Origin: Nocardia sp. CDC159
GTDB lineage: Bacteria; Actinomycetota; Actinomycetes; Mycobacteriales; Mycobacteriaceae
DNA: 64,000 bases
Direction: 5' to 3'
Assembly (NCBI RefSeq): GCF_023740735.1
Contig: NZ_JAMRXH010000011.1
Location: 62,001-126,000, forward strand
The notes under the pieces are model-generated. The model was not told the DNA's origin, did not search any database, and was given only the letters and a program-made list of their open reading frames with translations. Positions 19,088 to 28,064 of this stretch are shown here, one piece after another (positions within the stretch are counted from its first letter, which is position 1; every line of letters starts with the position of its first letter). Made by a program: the position numbers and the translations under genes.

Positions 19088-19441
19088 GTGTCGGTTCGCA
19101 TGTCGGAGGCTCGATTCGAGGAACTCGTCGCCGACGCGTTGGATATGATTCCGCCGGAATTGGCGCGGGCCATCGACAACGTGGTGGTGTTGATCGAACC
19201 CCGCAACTCCGAGGATCCGCAGTTGCTCGGGCTTTATCAGGGCATCGCCCTCACCGAGCGAATCGATAGCCATTACGGCGGAGCGCTTCCCGATACGGTC
19301 ACGATCTATCGCGACGCCATTCTCGAGATGTGCGACAGCGAGGACGAGGTGGTCGAGGAGGTCGCGATCACCGTGATCCATGAGATTGCTCACTACTTCG
19401 GGATTGACGAAGACCGCCTGCATGAGCTGGGATGGGGCTAG
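19088..19441 (+). CDS. Small zincin-type metallopeptidase family protein (Rv3836-like)
   Basis: 117 aa. Contains HExxH in VIHEIAHYFGIDEDRLHELG, with a downstream Glu (HELGWG) as probable third zinc ligand, typical of the possibly Zn-dependent protease family once called DUF1025. Acidic and cytosolic, with no signal peptide. Immediately follows the septum-formation gene, an arrangement conserved in mycobacteria. GTG start. Confidence 0.9.
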   Translation: MSVRMSEARFEELVADALDMIPPELARAIDNVVVLIEPRNSEDPQLLGLYQGIALTERIDSHYGGALPDTVTIYRDAILEMCDSEDEVVEEVAITVIHEIAHYFGIDEDRLHELGWG

Positions 19442-19610
19442 TCTTGACCCGCGCAGCGGGTCAAGCCGGAAGAAACTTTGGGTGTGAGGGAACCGGATCG
19501 GCTGCCCTCGCGTCCAATCTACTCGTAGGGGGAATTCTCGTGGTTCCACCGAAGGGCAGACGTACGTCGGCCCGACTGAGCTTCAGCCGCCACTAGAAGG
19601 AGTTCGAGTA

Positions 19611-19928
19611 ATGGTTGGCTTCACGAATGTAGCGCCCGAAGTCGTCCTCGCGGCCGCTGCGGAACTCGATCTGCTGGCCGAGCGTCTGGCCGCCGCCGCG
19701 GGCCTGAGCGGTCCGGCGACCCATGTGCTCCCGTCCGGCGCCGAGGAGGTTTCCCTGCTCGCCGCCAATCACTTCAATCAGGCTGCGGTAAGCCATGATC
19801 GGGCGGTTGCCCAGGGAATCCTGGAGTTGAACCACGCCGCCATGACACTGCGGCAGCAGGTGGCCTCGTTCATTGCCGGCGATCTCGGCAATGCCGCCGG
19901 TGTCACTATCAGCGGCGGCGGACTGTAG
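19611..19928 (+). CDS. PE family protein
   Basis: 105 aa, essentially only the helical-hairpin PE domain (MVGFTNVAPEVVLAAAAELD, then a second Ala-rich helix). PE proteins pair with PPE proteins and are exported through ESX type VII systems. Ends in a short Gly tail (SGGGL) instead of a long PGRS extension. Start ATG preceded by GAAGGAG. First gene of a PE-PPE-EspG cassette; no ESX core gene is in the window. The usual PE motif is relaxed here to VAPEVV. Confidence 0.85.
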   Translation: MVGFTNVAPEVVLAAAAELDLLAERLAAAAGLSGPATHVLPSGAEEVSLLAANHFNQAAVSHDRAVAQGILELNHAAMTLRQQVASFIAGDLGNAAGVTISGGGL

Positions 19929-19970
19929 TCCGCCCGAGCCCGCCACCACCATTCGTTAAGGGGAGTAACA

Positions 19971-21155
19971 ATGACCGCAGGGATCACCGGGGTGTTCTGG
20001 CTGCCCCGCATGGCCGAGGCCAACTCGATCTCGCTCAACGCCGGCGCGCACGCCATTCCGATCTCGGCCGCCGCCACCGCATGGGGCGCGCTGACGGCCG
20101 CCTGGGTCGACGCGACCGCGACCGTCGCCCGCGTGATGGCCGAACTCGGCATCGGCATGCAAGGTGTGAACGGCATCGCCGCACTGGCCCGCCTCACCGG
20201 CTTCACCGGCTGGGCCGAGCAGCAGGGCGTGCTGGCCGCCGCGATGGGCGCCAAGGCCGCCGCCAATGCCACCGCCTACACCGTGGCCTCGCTGGCCATG
20301 CCGAGCCTGCCCGAGATCGCGGCCGTCGAGGCGGCCCGCGTCGCGGCGCACTCCACCGGCGGCGCCCTGAACGGCAGCGCCGAGGTGGCCGAGGCGGCGA
20401 AGGCCGCCATGGACCTGCGCGCCGCACTGGTCATGGAGACCTACGAGGCCGCGACCACGGCCCAGGTCACCACCCCGAACCAATTCGCCATGCCACCCGC
20501 CATCGCCAACGGCGCGGGCAATGCCGAGGCCGCGCAGAACTCCGAAACCGCGTTCCAGGAGGGCGCCCAGGCCGATCCGGTGCAGACCGCGGTCGCGGCC
20601 GCCCAGGCGTTCATCTCCAATCCGGGTGTGGCCAGCGCCGCCACCCAGGCCGTGCAGTTCGCCGGTTCGATGGCGAGCACGGGCGTAAGCACCGCGGGAC
20701 ATGTGGCCGGTAGCGCCATCGCGGCGGCGACCAATGCCGCGGCGCCCTCCTCGGTGGGCATCGCGCCGATGGCCGGTCTCGGTGCGGCGGCGGCCGGTGG
20801 CGGCGCCACGGCGGTGGCGACCCGCGCGGTGTCCTTCGGTGGTTCGGTCGGCATCGGCAACGGCGCGGGCACCCTCAAGCTCCCCGAGGGCTGGGGCGCG
20901 GGCAGTTCGTTCGGCGGCGGGCACGCGTCCGTGGCCACCGCGCCCGCCGAACCGGCGGTCCAGGTGGGCGGTCCGGCCGCCGCCCGGCAGAACGTCACCG
21001 GTGCCAACCCGCTGCTGGGCCGTCAGGTGCAGAAGGACGACGAGGACGAGACCTACCACAAGGGGGCCGATTACCTGCACGGCGATCATTTCGCCGACGG
21101 CCGGGTCGTCGCCGAGGGCGTGATCGGTGGCGAAGCGACCGCTGGAGAGCGATAA
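19971..21155 (+). CDS. PPE family protein
   Basis: 394 aa. The N-terminal ~175 residues are a PPE-type helical domain (WGALTAAWVDATATVARVMAELG, then LTGFTGWAEQQGVLAAAMGAKAAA written here only in part). The eponymous Pro-Pro-Glu is not intact: the equivalent segment reads LPRMAEANS. The C-terminal part is Ala/Gly/Val/Thr-rich and low-complexity. ATG start with AAGGGGAG. Lies 42 bp after the PE gene and abuts the EspG gene, so PE, PPE and chaperone would be made together. Confidence 0.85.
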   Translation: MTAGITGVFWLPRMAEANSISLNAGAHAIPISAAATAWGALTAAWVDATATVARVMAELGIGMQGVNGIAALARLTGFTGWAEQQGVLAAAMGAKAAANATAYTVASLAMPSLPEIAAVEAARVAAHSTGGALNGSAEVAEAAKAAMDLRAALVMETYEAATTAQVTTPNQFAMPPAIANGAGNAEAAQNSETAFQEGAQADPVQTAVAAAQAFISNPGVASAATQAVQFAGSMASTGVSTAGHVAGSAIAAATNAAAPSSVGIAPMAGLGAAAAGGGATAVATRAVSFGGSVGIGNGAGTLKLPEGWGAGSSFGGGHASVATAPAEPAVQVGGPAAARQNVTGANPLLGRQVQKDDEDETYHKGADYLHGDHFADGRVVAEGVIGGEATAGER

Positions 21156-21977
21156 GTGACGGTGCTCGGCGCGGGCCGCGGCCCGTCCATGCTCGAGGCG
21201 GTTCCGCTGTCGCTCGACGAGATGCAGTTTCTGCTCGAGAAGCTGGAGATCGACGAGGTGCCCGTCGTGCTGGATGCGATGGGCCGCTACGACAATGTGA
21301 CCGATCACGATGCGGCGATGGCCGCGGCCGCCGAATCGCTCACCGCGCGTGAGCTTCTCGTCGACGGTACGGTGCACCGCGACCTCGCCGACCGGCTGCG
21401 GGCGCTGTACCGCCCGCACTGGGTGGTGGCGCTGCGCTGGTACGTCGAGGATCGGATCAACCGCTTCTGCTTGGCCAAGGGCGACGATCTGGAGGTCGTC
21501 GCCCTGCGCGGGCCGGACTCCTATGTCATCGATGAGGCGGGCCACGATCTGCCGGGCACGGTGATGGCGGCGCTCGGACCCGCCGATCCACTCGAGTTGA
21601 GCGGTATGAACGCCCTCACCGAGGAGCTCATCCCGATCTTCAACGATGCCGGAGATGCCACCGCGACCGCGGAACGGCTCACCAAGGTGGGCAAGCCGCC
21701 GCGCGATGCACAGGTACTTGCCTCGGCGATGGTCGAAATCCATTCGCACGCCTCGATCGTGGGCGTGGTGTACGGCGACGGCAGCCGCGATGTCACCGAC
21801 GGCATGGTGTCGGTCTACAACACCCGCCACGGCCGCTTCCTCGCCATCACCACCCGCTCCGAGGACGATGTCCAGTGGACCTCGTTGGCCACGGGTACCC
21901 CGGCCCGGCTGCGGACGGCGCTGAAGGATCTGCTCGAAAAGCTGCCGCTGCGTACGGATTTCAAGCCTCCGGCCTGA
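21156..21977 (+). CDS. ESX secretion-associated protein, EspG family
   Basis: 273 aa, cytosolic chaperone of the EspG family, which holds the tip of the PPE partner before ESX export. Recognised by SLDEMQFLLEKLEID at the start, the ALRWYVEDRINRF region, and the C-terminal VSVYNTRHGRFLAI, TGTPARLRTALKDLLE. GTG 21156 lies directly after the PPE stop codon; ATG 21189 is an alternative start. Gene order gives the probable client: the adjacent PE/PPE pair. Ends 10 bp from convergent gpm2. Confidence 0.88.
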   Translation: MTVLGAGRGPSMLEAVPLSLDEMQFLLEKLEIDEVPVVLDAMGRYDNVTDHDAAMAAAAESLTARELLVDGTVHRDLADRLRALYRPHWVVALRWYVEDRINRFCLAKGDDLEVVALRGPDSYVIDEAGHDLPGTVMAALGPADPLELSGMNALTEELIPIFNDAGDATATAERLTKVGKPPRDAQVLASAMVEIHSHASIVGVVYGDGSRDVTDGMVSVYNTRHGRFLAITTRSEDDVQWTSLATGTPARLRTALKDLLEKLPLRTDFKPPA

Positions 21978-21986
21978 GCCCGCTCG

Positions 21987-22646
21987 TCATCCCATCGGGT
22001 CGTCGGCGGTCGGCTCGACCTCGTAGCCGAAGGGGGGCGTGTAGCGCCCCCACCGCAGGCAGTCCCAGCCGCCGTCGGCCCGGGGTGCGAGTTCGATGGT
22101 CTCGGTGTTGTCGAGGTGATTGTTGGTGGTGAACGGCGGCGCCACTCCGCTGATCGCGCGCGCGGCAAGCCGCATGGCCGCGCCATGGCTGACGAGCAGG
22201 ATGTCGCCGCCCTCGCCGCTGGTCAGATAGTCGTCCCGAATCCGTTCCAGCACGGGCAGATACCGCTTCAGCACCTCCGCGCCGGATTCGCCGCCGGGCA
22301 CCCGCTCGTCCAGATCGCCGAGGTGCCAGGCGCGGTAGATCCGCTGGAACTGCTTGTGCGCCGCCTCGGAGTTCTGACCCTCCAACTCCCCGACCTGGAC
22401 CTCGTGCACGCCGTCGACCACCTCGGACCGCACGCCGGTGACGGCCTCGATATGGGCGGCCGTCTGGCGGGCGCGCAGCGCGGGCGAGCAGAACAGCCGC
22501 CGCGGCGGCCCAGCCAGATTTGCCCCGAACGACTTCGCCTGCGCCACACCGCGTTCGGTGAGCGGCAGGCCCGGCACCCGGGTGTCGAGAATCTTCGCGA
22601 CATTGCCCTCGGTTTCACCGTGTCGGACCAGAATCAATCTGCTCAC
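21987..22646 (-). CDS. Histidine phosphatase family protein (Gpm2-like)
   Basis: 219 aa. The catalytic signature LVRHGETEGN contains the phospho-accepting His; the second His is in LLVSHGAAM, and an acid residue lies in HEVQVGELEGQ. It resembles Rv3837c, annotated phosphoglycerate mutase, but most such proteins are broad phosphatases. The start is GTG 22646, overlapping the pheA stop by 4 bp; the longer open frame upstream is antisense noise. Probably co-translated with pheA. Confidence 0.92.
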   Translation of the reverse strand: MSRLILVRHGETEGNVAKILDTRVPGLPLTERGVAQAKSFGANLAGPPRRLFCSPALRARQTAAHIEAVTGVRSEVVDGVHEVQVGELEGQNSEAAHKQFQRIYRAWHLGDLDERVPGGESGAEVLKRYLPVLERIRDDYLTSGEGGDILLVSHGAAMRLAARAISGVAPPFTTNNHLDNTETIELAPRADGGWDCLRWGRYTPPFGYEVEPTADDPMG

Positions 22647-23563
22647 AGGTCGGCCACCCCCTTCTTCAGGTCCTCCAGCCACGCGGCGGCCGGTTCGTCC
22701 GGCGGCGGCGCCGAACCGCTGGGTGAGCTCGCCGGCCAGGAGCCCAGGTAGCGGATCCGTCCGGCGGTGCGGTGCAACGCCTTCAACGCCTCGGCGACGG
22801 CGGTGTCGTCGATATGGCCCACGCAGTCCAGATAGAAACGATAGGTGCCCATGCCGGTTCGCGTGGGGCGAGACTCGATGCGGGTGAGATCGACTCCGCG
22901 CGTGGCGAATTCGGCGAACACCCGCATGAGCGAACCCGGCTCGTTGGGCAGTTGCAGCACCACCAGCGAGGTGCGGTCGGTACCGGTGCGCGGCGGGGCC
23001 GTGCACGGCCTGGTCACCAGTACGAAGCGGGTGACCGCCTGCTCGTGGTCGGCCACGCCCGAGGCCAGTACCGCCAGGCCCAGCCGCTCCCCGGCCAGGG
23101 TGGTGGACACGGCCGCGTCGGCATGGCCGTTCGCCACATCCTCGGCGGCGGCGGCATTGGACGCCGACGTGTACAGCCGGGCCCCGGGCAGCCGGTGCGC
23201 CAACCACATTCGCACCTGGGCCGCCGCGACCGGATAGGCCGCGACCACCCGCACCTCGGACAGCTCGATTCCCGGCCGGGCGACGATCGTGAAGGCCACA
23301 TCGAGTTCGGTCTCGGCCACGATCTGCAGCCGCGGGCCGACCGCCAGGGCGTCCAGGGTGGCGGAGATGGATCCCTCGATCGAACTCTCGATCGGGACCA
23401 CCGCGCCGTCCACCTCGCCCGCCCGGATCAGTTCGAGCGCATCCCCCTGACTGGGCGCGGCGACCCGCTCCACCGGGCCGTCGAAGACTGCGGCGGACTC
23501 GAGCTTGGCGAGGGCCATCTCGGTGAAGGTTCCCGACGGCCCGAAATAGGCGATACGCGGCAC
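22643..23563 (-). CDS. pheA: Prephenate dehydratase
   Basis: 306 aa. Converts prephenate to phenylpyruvate in phenylalanine synthesis. N-terminal PDT domain begins IAYFGPSGTFTEMAL and contains GAVVPIESSIEGS and the catalytic-region TRFVLV. The C-terminal ACT domain (LVVLQLPNEPGSLMRVFAEF, ESRPTRTGMGTYRFYLD) carries the GALV/ESRP-type phenylalanine feedback site. GTG start. Operon with gpm2, as in M. tuberculosis Rv3838c-Rv3837c. A secreted chorismate mutase further along (60.3 kb) concerns the same pathway. Confidence 0.96.
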   Translation of the reverse strand: MPRIAYFGPSGTFTEMALAKLESAAVFDGPVERVAAPSQGDALELIRAGEVDGAVVPIESSIEGSISATLDALAVGPRLQIVAETELDVAFTIVARPGIELSEVRVVAAYPVAAAQVRMWLAHRLPGARLYTSASNAAAAEDVANGHADAAVSTTLAGERLGLAVLASGVADHEQAVTRFVLVTRPCTAPPRTGTDRTSLVVLQLPNEPGSLMRVFAEFATRGVDLTRIESRPTRTGMGTYRFYLDCVGHIDDTAVAEALKALHRTAGRIRYLGSWPASSPSGSAPPPDEPAAAWLEDLKKGVADL

Positions 23564-23611
23564 GGATACGACATTACTGGTCGGTCGGGAGTGGGCCGGA
23601 AGTTTGCGGGA

Positions 23612-24028
23612 TCATTCGAGCGCCGTCAGACCCGCGGCGACCGCCTCGGGCCGCGCGGTCTCCACCGCCAGCAGCACCTCGCGCAGCGCGGCAATGGCCG
23701 GGCCCCGCAGCCCGCGCAGGAATTCCACGTCCGGGTCGGTCAGCGCGGCGCGAATGTCCTCGCCGCACAGGGCGGCAGCCGTGGCGGCGACGACGGCCAG
23801 GGCTCGCTCGCCGGAGTCGGTGCGAACCACGAAACCCGTATCGGCGTGGGCGATGCCCGCGAGGAAGGCGGCCACCTGCTCGTCCGGGACCGACGGGTCG
23901 AGGACCGGGACGTTCGGAATGGCGGCGACGGGCCTGACCAGGCCGTCCACCAGATCGACCGGGTGTGCCAGGGGCATACCCAACGACAGGGGAACCGGAC
24001 CGGAAACGGAAGTCGAATCGTGCGGCAC
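23612..24028 (-). CDS. Hypothetical protein, conserved-looking
   Basis: 138 aa from GTG 24028, preceded by GGTGG six bases upstream. Acidic, Ala/Val/Leu-rich and helical, with no signal peptide or membrane segment. Middle part reads DTGFVVRTDSGERALAVV. I recognise no family. Its start lies 49 bp from an IdeR-type iron box in the shared divergent promoter region, so it may be iron-regulated. Confidence 0.65.
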   Translation of the reverse strand: MPHDSTSVSGPVPLSLGMPLAHPVDLVDGLVRPVAAIPNVPVLDPSVPDEQVAAFLAGIAHADTGFVVRTDSGERALAVVAATAAALCGEDIRAALTDPDVEFLRGLRGPAIAALREVLLAVETARPEAVAAGLTALE

Positions 24029-24076
24029 GGTTTCCACCGTAGCGATCGCAATGCTTGCGCAAGCGAACTTCGTCAC

Positions 24077-24095
24077 TTAGCTTAGGTTTACCTAA
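24077..24095. promoter_or_regulatory. IdeR/DtxR-type iron box
   Basis: TTAGCTTAGGTTTACCTAA matches the 19-bp IdeR consensus (TTAGGTTAGGCTAACCTAA) at 16 positions. It sits 39 bp before the DUF2470 gene and 49 bp before the divergent hypothetical gene. The M. tuberculosis counterpart Rv3839 is, from memory, strongly repressed by IdeR with iron. Confidence 0.8.
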
Positions 24096-24133
24096 TTCCC
24101 ATTCAGTACGGATTGCCCCCTCGGAGGTACCGC

Positions 24134-24895
24134 ATGCGCCACCCGTCCCCGACCGTCGCCCCGACGACCGCCGAGCGGGTGCGTAGCGCCTGTGCCCACG
24201 CCGATCAGGCGATGCTCGCGCTGCCCGGCACCGATCCGGTCCGCACCCCGGTCCACCACCTGCGCGGCTGCGGCGATGCCGTGGTCACCGTCGCGTTCGA
24301 CTCGCCCGCGGTGCGCGCCGCCGCCGAACCCACCGGCTCCCCGGCCGTACTGGAGCTGACCGATCACGCGCCGCTGGCCCTGCGCGAACCGGTGCGCGCC
24401 CTGGTCTGGCTGCGCGGTCGCGTCCACGCCGTCCCCGACTACGCTCAGCGGGCGCTGGCGACCGAGGTCGCCAAGGAGCATCCGCATCCGGCCCTGCTCG
24501 ATATCGGCCACACCACGACCGTGCTGCGCCTGGTGCTCGACTCCGCGGTGGTGGCCGACTCCAGCGGCGCCGCCTCGGTCTGCGTGGACGAGTTGCGCAG
24601 CGCCCATCCCGACCCGTTCTGGGAGCTCGAGTCGGCCTGGCTGCAACACATGGACTCCGACCACGCCGACGTGATCGCCCGCCTGGCCCGCCACCTCCCC
24701 GTCCGCCTGCGCGGCGGCTCGGTCCGCCCACTGGCCATCGATCGCTACGGCGTCACCCTGCGCGTCGAGGGTCCCGACGGCGACCACGACGTCCGCCTAC
24801 CCTTCGACACCCCCGTCGACGACGTCCAATCCCTCAGCAAGGCCGTCCGTATCCTCGCCGGATGCCCGTTCCTCCACGGCACCCGTCGCCTCTAG
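24134..24895 (+). CDS. DUF2470 domain protein, iron-regulated (Rv3839-like)
   Basis: 253 aa from ATG 24134 (CGGAGG six bases upstream). The C-terminal third carries the DUF2470 signature in LQHMDSDHADVIARLA; the N-terminal part resembles the split-barrel half of HugZ-like heme-utilisation proteins. A heme or iron role is therefore plausible and agrees with the iron box in front, but it is inference. Cytosolic. Corresponds in position to Rv3839. Confidence 0.82.
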   Translation: MRHPSPTVAPTTAERVRSACAHADQAMLALPGTDPVRTPVHHLRGCGDAVVTVAFDSPAVRAAAEPTGSPAVLELTDHAPLALREPVRALVWLRGRVHAVPDYAQRALATEVAKEHPHPALLDIGHTTTVLRLVLDSAVVADSSGAASVCVDELRSAHPDPFWELESAWLQHMDSDHADVIARLARHLPVRLRGGSVRPLAIDRYGVTLRVEGPDGDHDVRLPFDTPVDDVQSLSKAVRILAGCPFLHGTRRL

Positions 24896-25393
24896 CGCGA
24901 CACGCGTTCACCGCACGGTCCCACGCGACGTCCATCGACGAGGTCCGCCGCCCTGGTCCGCGCACCTCGATCCACGGGCCGGTGAATCTCGTCGCCACCA
25001 CCGAAATCCGGTGCCCGACAACATCACCGGCTTCCGCCCTACTCAGCGCGGCCCGTATCCATCGAGCGGGTCCTCGCAGCCTCGATCGACCGGCCGCGTC
25101 ACCGCGGATGAAGCGATGCGGATACCGTTGGCGGCCGCACTGGCACCGGCGGCGGGTAGCTGGCAACGCACCGGCCAAGCGACCGCAATCGGACAGTTAC
25201 GGCACGCCGACACCGCGGTGATCCGATGGCGCGGGACTCGGGCGGCCGTGCCCTTGTCGATGGGCCGATCGCGCGCGGCCGGGATGTCGAGTGCACCGCC
25301 GGATAGCGCGCAGCGGGGGGCCTCGAGCCGGTGGTGACGGCGCGTGTGTTGCCGCGGCGAGCGTCGGTGGGCGGGCCGCATAGATTGGCGGGC
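24896..25393. other. 498-bp stretch with no convincing gene
   Basis: Short open frames exist on both strands but none has a ribosome-binding site, recognisable family or sensible amino-acid composition. No strong terminator hairpin or repeat seen. It probably includes the 3' end of the DUF2470 transcript and the promoter of the CPBP gene. Confidence 0.5.
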
Positions 25394-26188
25394 ATGGTTT
25401 TGCCTGCTGATTCCGCTTCGGTGTGGCCCGTGCCGCCCTCTGGGCGCGAGCGTTTCGCGATTCGGGTGGAGATCGCGGTCGTGCTGGTTGTGACGTTCGG
25501 GTTGAGCGGGGCCAGTGCGCTGTTGTCGCTGGTGGAGAGTGCGCTTTCGCCCGGTGGGGTGGGTGGGCAGACGGTGGCGTTGAACCCGTCGCGGGCGGCG
25601 CAGTCGACCATTGATCTGCTGTTCCAGCTGTTGAGCGTGTTGCGGTTGCTGGGATGGGGGGCGCTGGGTCTGTATCTGTTGTGGCGCAGCGGGATCGGGC
25701 CGCGGATGATCGGACTGGCCCGAATCCGGTTGCGGGGGGATGTACTTCCGGGGCTGGTGCTGGCGGCGGTGATCGGGCTGCCGGGGCTCGGGCTGTATCT
25801 GATCGCGCATGCGCTCGGGATCAGCGTGACCATCGTGCCCAGTTCACTCGGCGATCATTGGTGGCGTCTACCGGTATTGATCCTGTCGGCGCTGGCCAAT
25901 GCGGTCGCCGAGGAGATCCTGGTGGTGGCGTATCTGCTCACCCGGCTGCGGGCGCTGGGCTGGTCGGCGAACCGCGCGCTGGTCGCCTCGGCGCTGCTGC
26001 GCGGCAGTTATCACCTCTACCAGGGCCTGGGCGGTGGGCTCGGAAATCTGGTGATGGGCTTGATCTTCGGACGATTCTGGCAGCGCACCGACCGGCTGTG
26101 GCCGCTGGTGCTGGCGCACGCCACGATCGACACCGTTGCCTATATCGGCTACACCGTGCTGCACGGCCATGTCTCGTGGTTGCCGTGA
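25394..26188 (+). CDS. CPBP family intramembrane metalloprotease-like protein
   Basis: 264 aa from ATG 25394, with about seven hydrophobic helices. Motif 1 is AVAEEILVVAYLLTR (the EE pair present, the usual Arg five residues on absent), motif 2 is RGSYHLYQGLGG (YH, glycine-rich), and motif 3 LAHATIDTVAY supplies the last His and Asp. Bacterial members of this family (ABI/CPBP) are implicated in bacteriocin immunity and prenyl-protein processing; its substrate is unknown. Lies between the iron-regulated gene and the LCP gene. Confidence 0.85.
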   Translation: MVLPADSASVWPVPPSGRERFAIRVEIAVVLVVTFGLSGASALLSLVESALSPGGVGGQTVALNPSRAAQSTIDLLFQLLSVLRLLGWGALGLYLLWRSGIGPRMIGLARIRLRGDVLPGLVLAAVIGLPGLGLYLIAHALGISVTIVPSSLGDHWWRLPVLILSALANAVAEEILVVAYLLTRLRALGWSANRALVASALLRGSYHLYQGLGGGLGNLVMGLIFGRFWQRTDRLWPLVLAHATIDTVAYIGYTVLHGHVSWLP

Positions 26189-26224
26189 CCGGGCGCACAT
26201 CGGCACGGCCGGTATCGAATCGAG

Positions 26225-27514
26225 ATGAACCGGAAGGTCGCCCGGATCAGTAGCATCACCATCATGAACGGCGACGACCCCCGGCAGTACCCGCGGACGC
26301 GCCGGGTCCCGCCGCCGGCCGGACCCGGCCCGCGCCGCCCACCGCCCCCGCAGCACCGGCCACCCGGCGAGGATCCGCGTATCGAACCCACGCAGGTCAT
26401 CCGGCGCGGGGGCCGACCCGATCAGCCGCTGGCCTGGTCCCAGACCCCACCGGCACGCAATGCCCCACCGCGCCCGCGCCCCGAGACCGCGCGCAACGCC
26501 CCGCCCACCCACGCGCCGACCCAGCGCCCGGTCCCCTATCGCGAGACGCCCCCGCGCCCGCGGCGTAAGCGCCGGTGGGGCCGCTGGCTGCTGCTCCTGC
26601 TGGTGCTGGTGGTCGCCACGCCGATCGCGGCCACGATCTATCTGGACCGATCGCTGGATCGCATCCCGGTCCTGGCCGACTATTCCGGCCGGGTGGGCAA
26701 GACGGCCGGAACCAATTGGCTGCTGGCCGGATCGGACAGCCGCGTCGGCCTGACCAAGGATCAGGAACGCGAGCTGTCCACCGGCGATCAGGCCGATGCC
26801 GGGGGTGAGCGCAGCGACACGATCATGCTGGTCCACATCCCGAAGTCGGGCCCGGCCACGATCGTCAGCCTGCCCCGCGACTCCTATGTGCCGATTCCGG
26901 GCAACGGTCGCGACAAGCTCAACGCCGCCTTCGCGATCGGCGGCCCGCGGCTGCTGGTCCAGACCGTGGAGACCGCGACCGGCCTGCGCATCGACCACTT
27001 CGCCAAGATCGGCTTCGGCGGTTTCGCGAATATGGTCGACGCCCTGGGCGGTATCGATATCTGCCTGCCCGAGCCGATCGACGATCCGCTGGCCGGAATC
27101 AACCTGCCCGCCGGATGCCAGCATCTGACCGGCCCGCAGGCGCTGGGCTTCGTCCGCACCCGCGCCACGGCACGAGCGGATCTGGATCGGATGAACAATC
27201 AGCGGCTGTTCCTGTCCGCGCTGCTGAAGAAGGCGACCAGTGCGGGCACCCTGGCCAATCCGTTCAAGGCGTGGCCGCTGGCACAGGGGCTGACCGCCTC
27301 GCTGCAGGTCGCCGACGGCGACCACATCTGGGATCTGGCCCGGCTGGGCTGGGCGATGCGCGGCGACGCCGTGACCACGACCGTCCCGATCGGCGGATTC
27401 GACTCCGTCTCCGGCAGCGGCAGCGTGCTGCTGTGGGACAAGCCCAAGGCCGCGCGCTTCTTCGAGGCCCTCGCCGCCGACCAACCGGTCCCGGAGGATC
27501 TGCTCACGCGGTAA
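26225..27514 (+). CDS. LytR-CpsA-Psr (LCP) family ligase
   Basis: 429 aa. A Pro/Arg-rich cytoplasmic N-terminus (~115 residues) precedes one transmembrane helix (WGRWLLLLLVLVVATPIAA) and an extracytoplasmic LCP domain with NWLLAGSDSR, RSDTIMLVHI, SLPRDSYVPIPG, LNAAFAIGG, DALGGIDICL and ALGFVRTRATARADLDRMNN: the full conserved Asp/Arg set binding polyprenyl pyrophosphate. These enzymes join arabinogalactan-like polymers to peptidoglycan. Equivalent in position to Rv3840. ATG 26264 is a possible later start. Lacks the C-terminal LytR_C extension. Confidence 0.93.
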   Translation: MNRKVARISSITIMNGDDPRQYPRTRRVPPPAGPGPRRPPPPQHRPPGEDPRIEPTQVIRRGGRPDQPLAWSQTPPARNAPPRPRPETARNAPPTHAPTQRPVPYRETPPRPRRKRRWGRWLLLLLVLVVATPIAATIYLDRSLDRIPVLADYSGRVGKTAGTNWLLAGSDSRVGLTKDQERELSTGDQADAGGERSDTIMLVHIPKSGPATIVSLPRDSYVPIPGNGRDKLNAAFAIGGPRLLVQTVETATGLRIDHFAKIGFGGFANMVDALGGIDICLPEPIDDPLAGINLPAGCQHLTGPQALGFVRTRATARADLDRMNNQRLFLSALLKKATSAGTLANPFKAWPLAQGLTASLQVADGDHIWDLARLGWAMRGDAVTTTVPIGGFDSVSGSGSVLLWDKPKAARFFEALAADQPVPEDLLTR

Positions 27515-27524
27515 CGTCGTGATC

Positions 27525-28064
27525 ATGTCCGAGCGGCCCTTTCCCGATCTGCTGCGAGATCAGATCCGCCACGAGTTCACCGCCGCGCAGCAATATCTCG
27601 CGGCCGCGGTCTACTTCGACGCGCTCCGGCTGCCGCGGCTGGCCGAGGTCTGCTACGACGGGGCCGAGGACAAGCGGGCGCATGCGCTGCGCATGATCCA
27701 GTACCTGCTCGATCGCGATCTCGAGGTGCGCGTCGGCGGGCTGGACGAGATCGTCTCGACCTTCGACTCGCCGCGCGGCGCACTGGAATTCCTGCTGCGC
27801 CGGGAGCAGCGGCTGACCGAGCAGATCACCGCGCTCGCCGGGACCGCCCGGGCGTCGAACGACTATCTGGGCGAACAGTTCACCCAGTGGTTTCTCGAGG
27901 ATCAGGTCACCGAGGTGGCCCGGATGAATACGTTGCTGGCGGTATGCGACCGCGCCGAGGGTAATCTGTTCGACGTCGAACAGTTCGTCGCGCGCGAACT
28001 GCGCATGCCGCCGAAACCGGATACGTCGGCACCGAAAATGGCGGGCGCGGTTCGATTAAAATAA
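27525..28064 (+). CDS. Ferritin-like protein with degenerate ferroxidase site (copy 1)
   Basis: 179-aa paralogue of the following bacterial ferritin. Numbered from ATG 27525, Glu17, His53, Glu94, Gln127 and Glu130 of the diiron site are kept, but the bridging ligand Glu50 is Lys (AEDKRAHA). Such a subunit should be poor in iron oxidation and may assemble with the active copy as a regulatory or structural subunit, as vertebrate L chains do. Begins 10 bp after the LCP gene and has no clear ribosome-binding site, so it is likely coupled to that gene. GTG 27519 is an alternative start. Confidence 0.88.
   Translation: MSERPFPDLLRDQIRHEFTAAQQYLAAAVYFDALRLPRLAEVCYDGAEDKRAHALRMIQYLLDRDLEVRVGGLDEIVSTFDSPRGALEFLLRREQRLTEQITALAGTARASNDYLGEQFTQWFLEDQVTEVARMNTLLAVCDRAEGNLFDVEQFVARELRMPPKPDTSAPKMAGAVRLK

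Noticed and set aside
25011..25337. Possible 108-codon gene upstream of the CPBP gene
   Set aside because: No ribosome-binding site, irregular composition (Arg/Ser/Pro) and no family; treated as non-coding.
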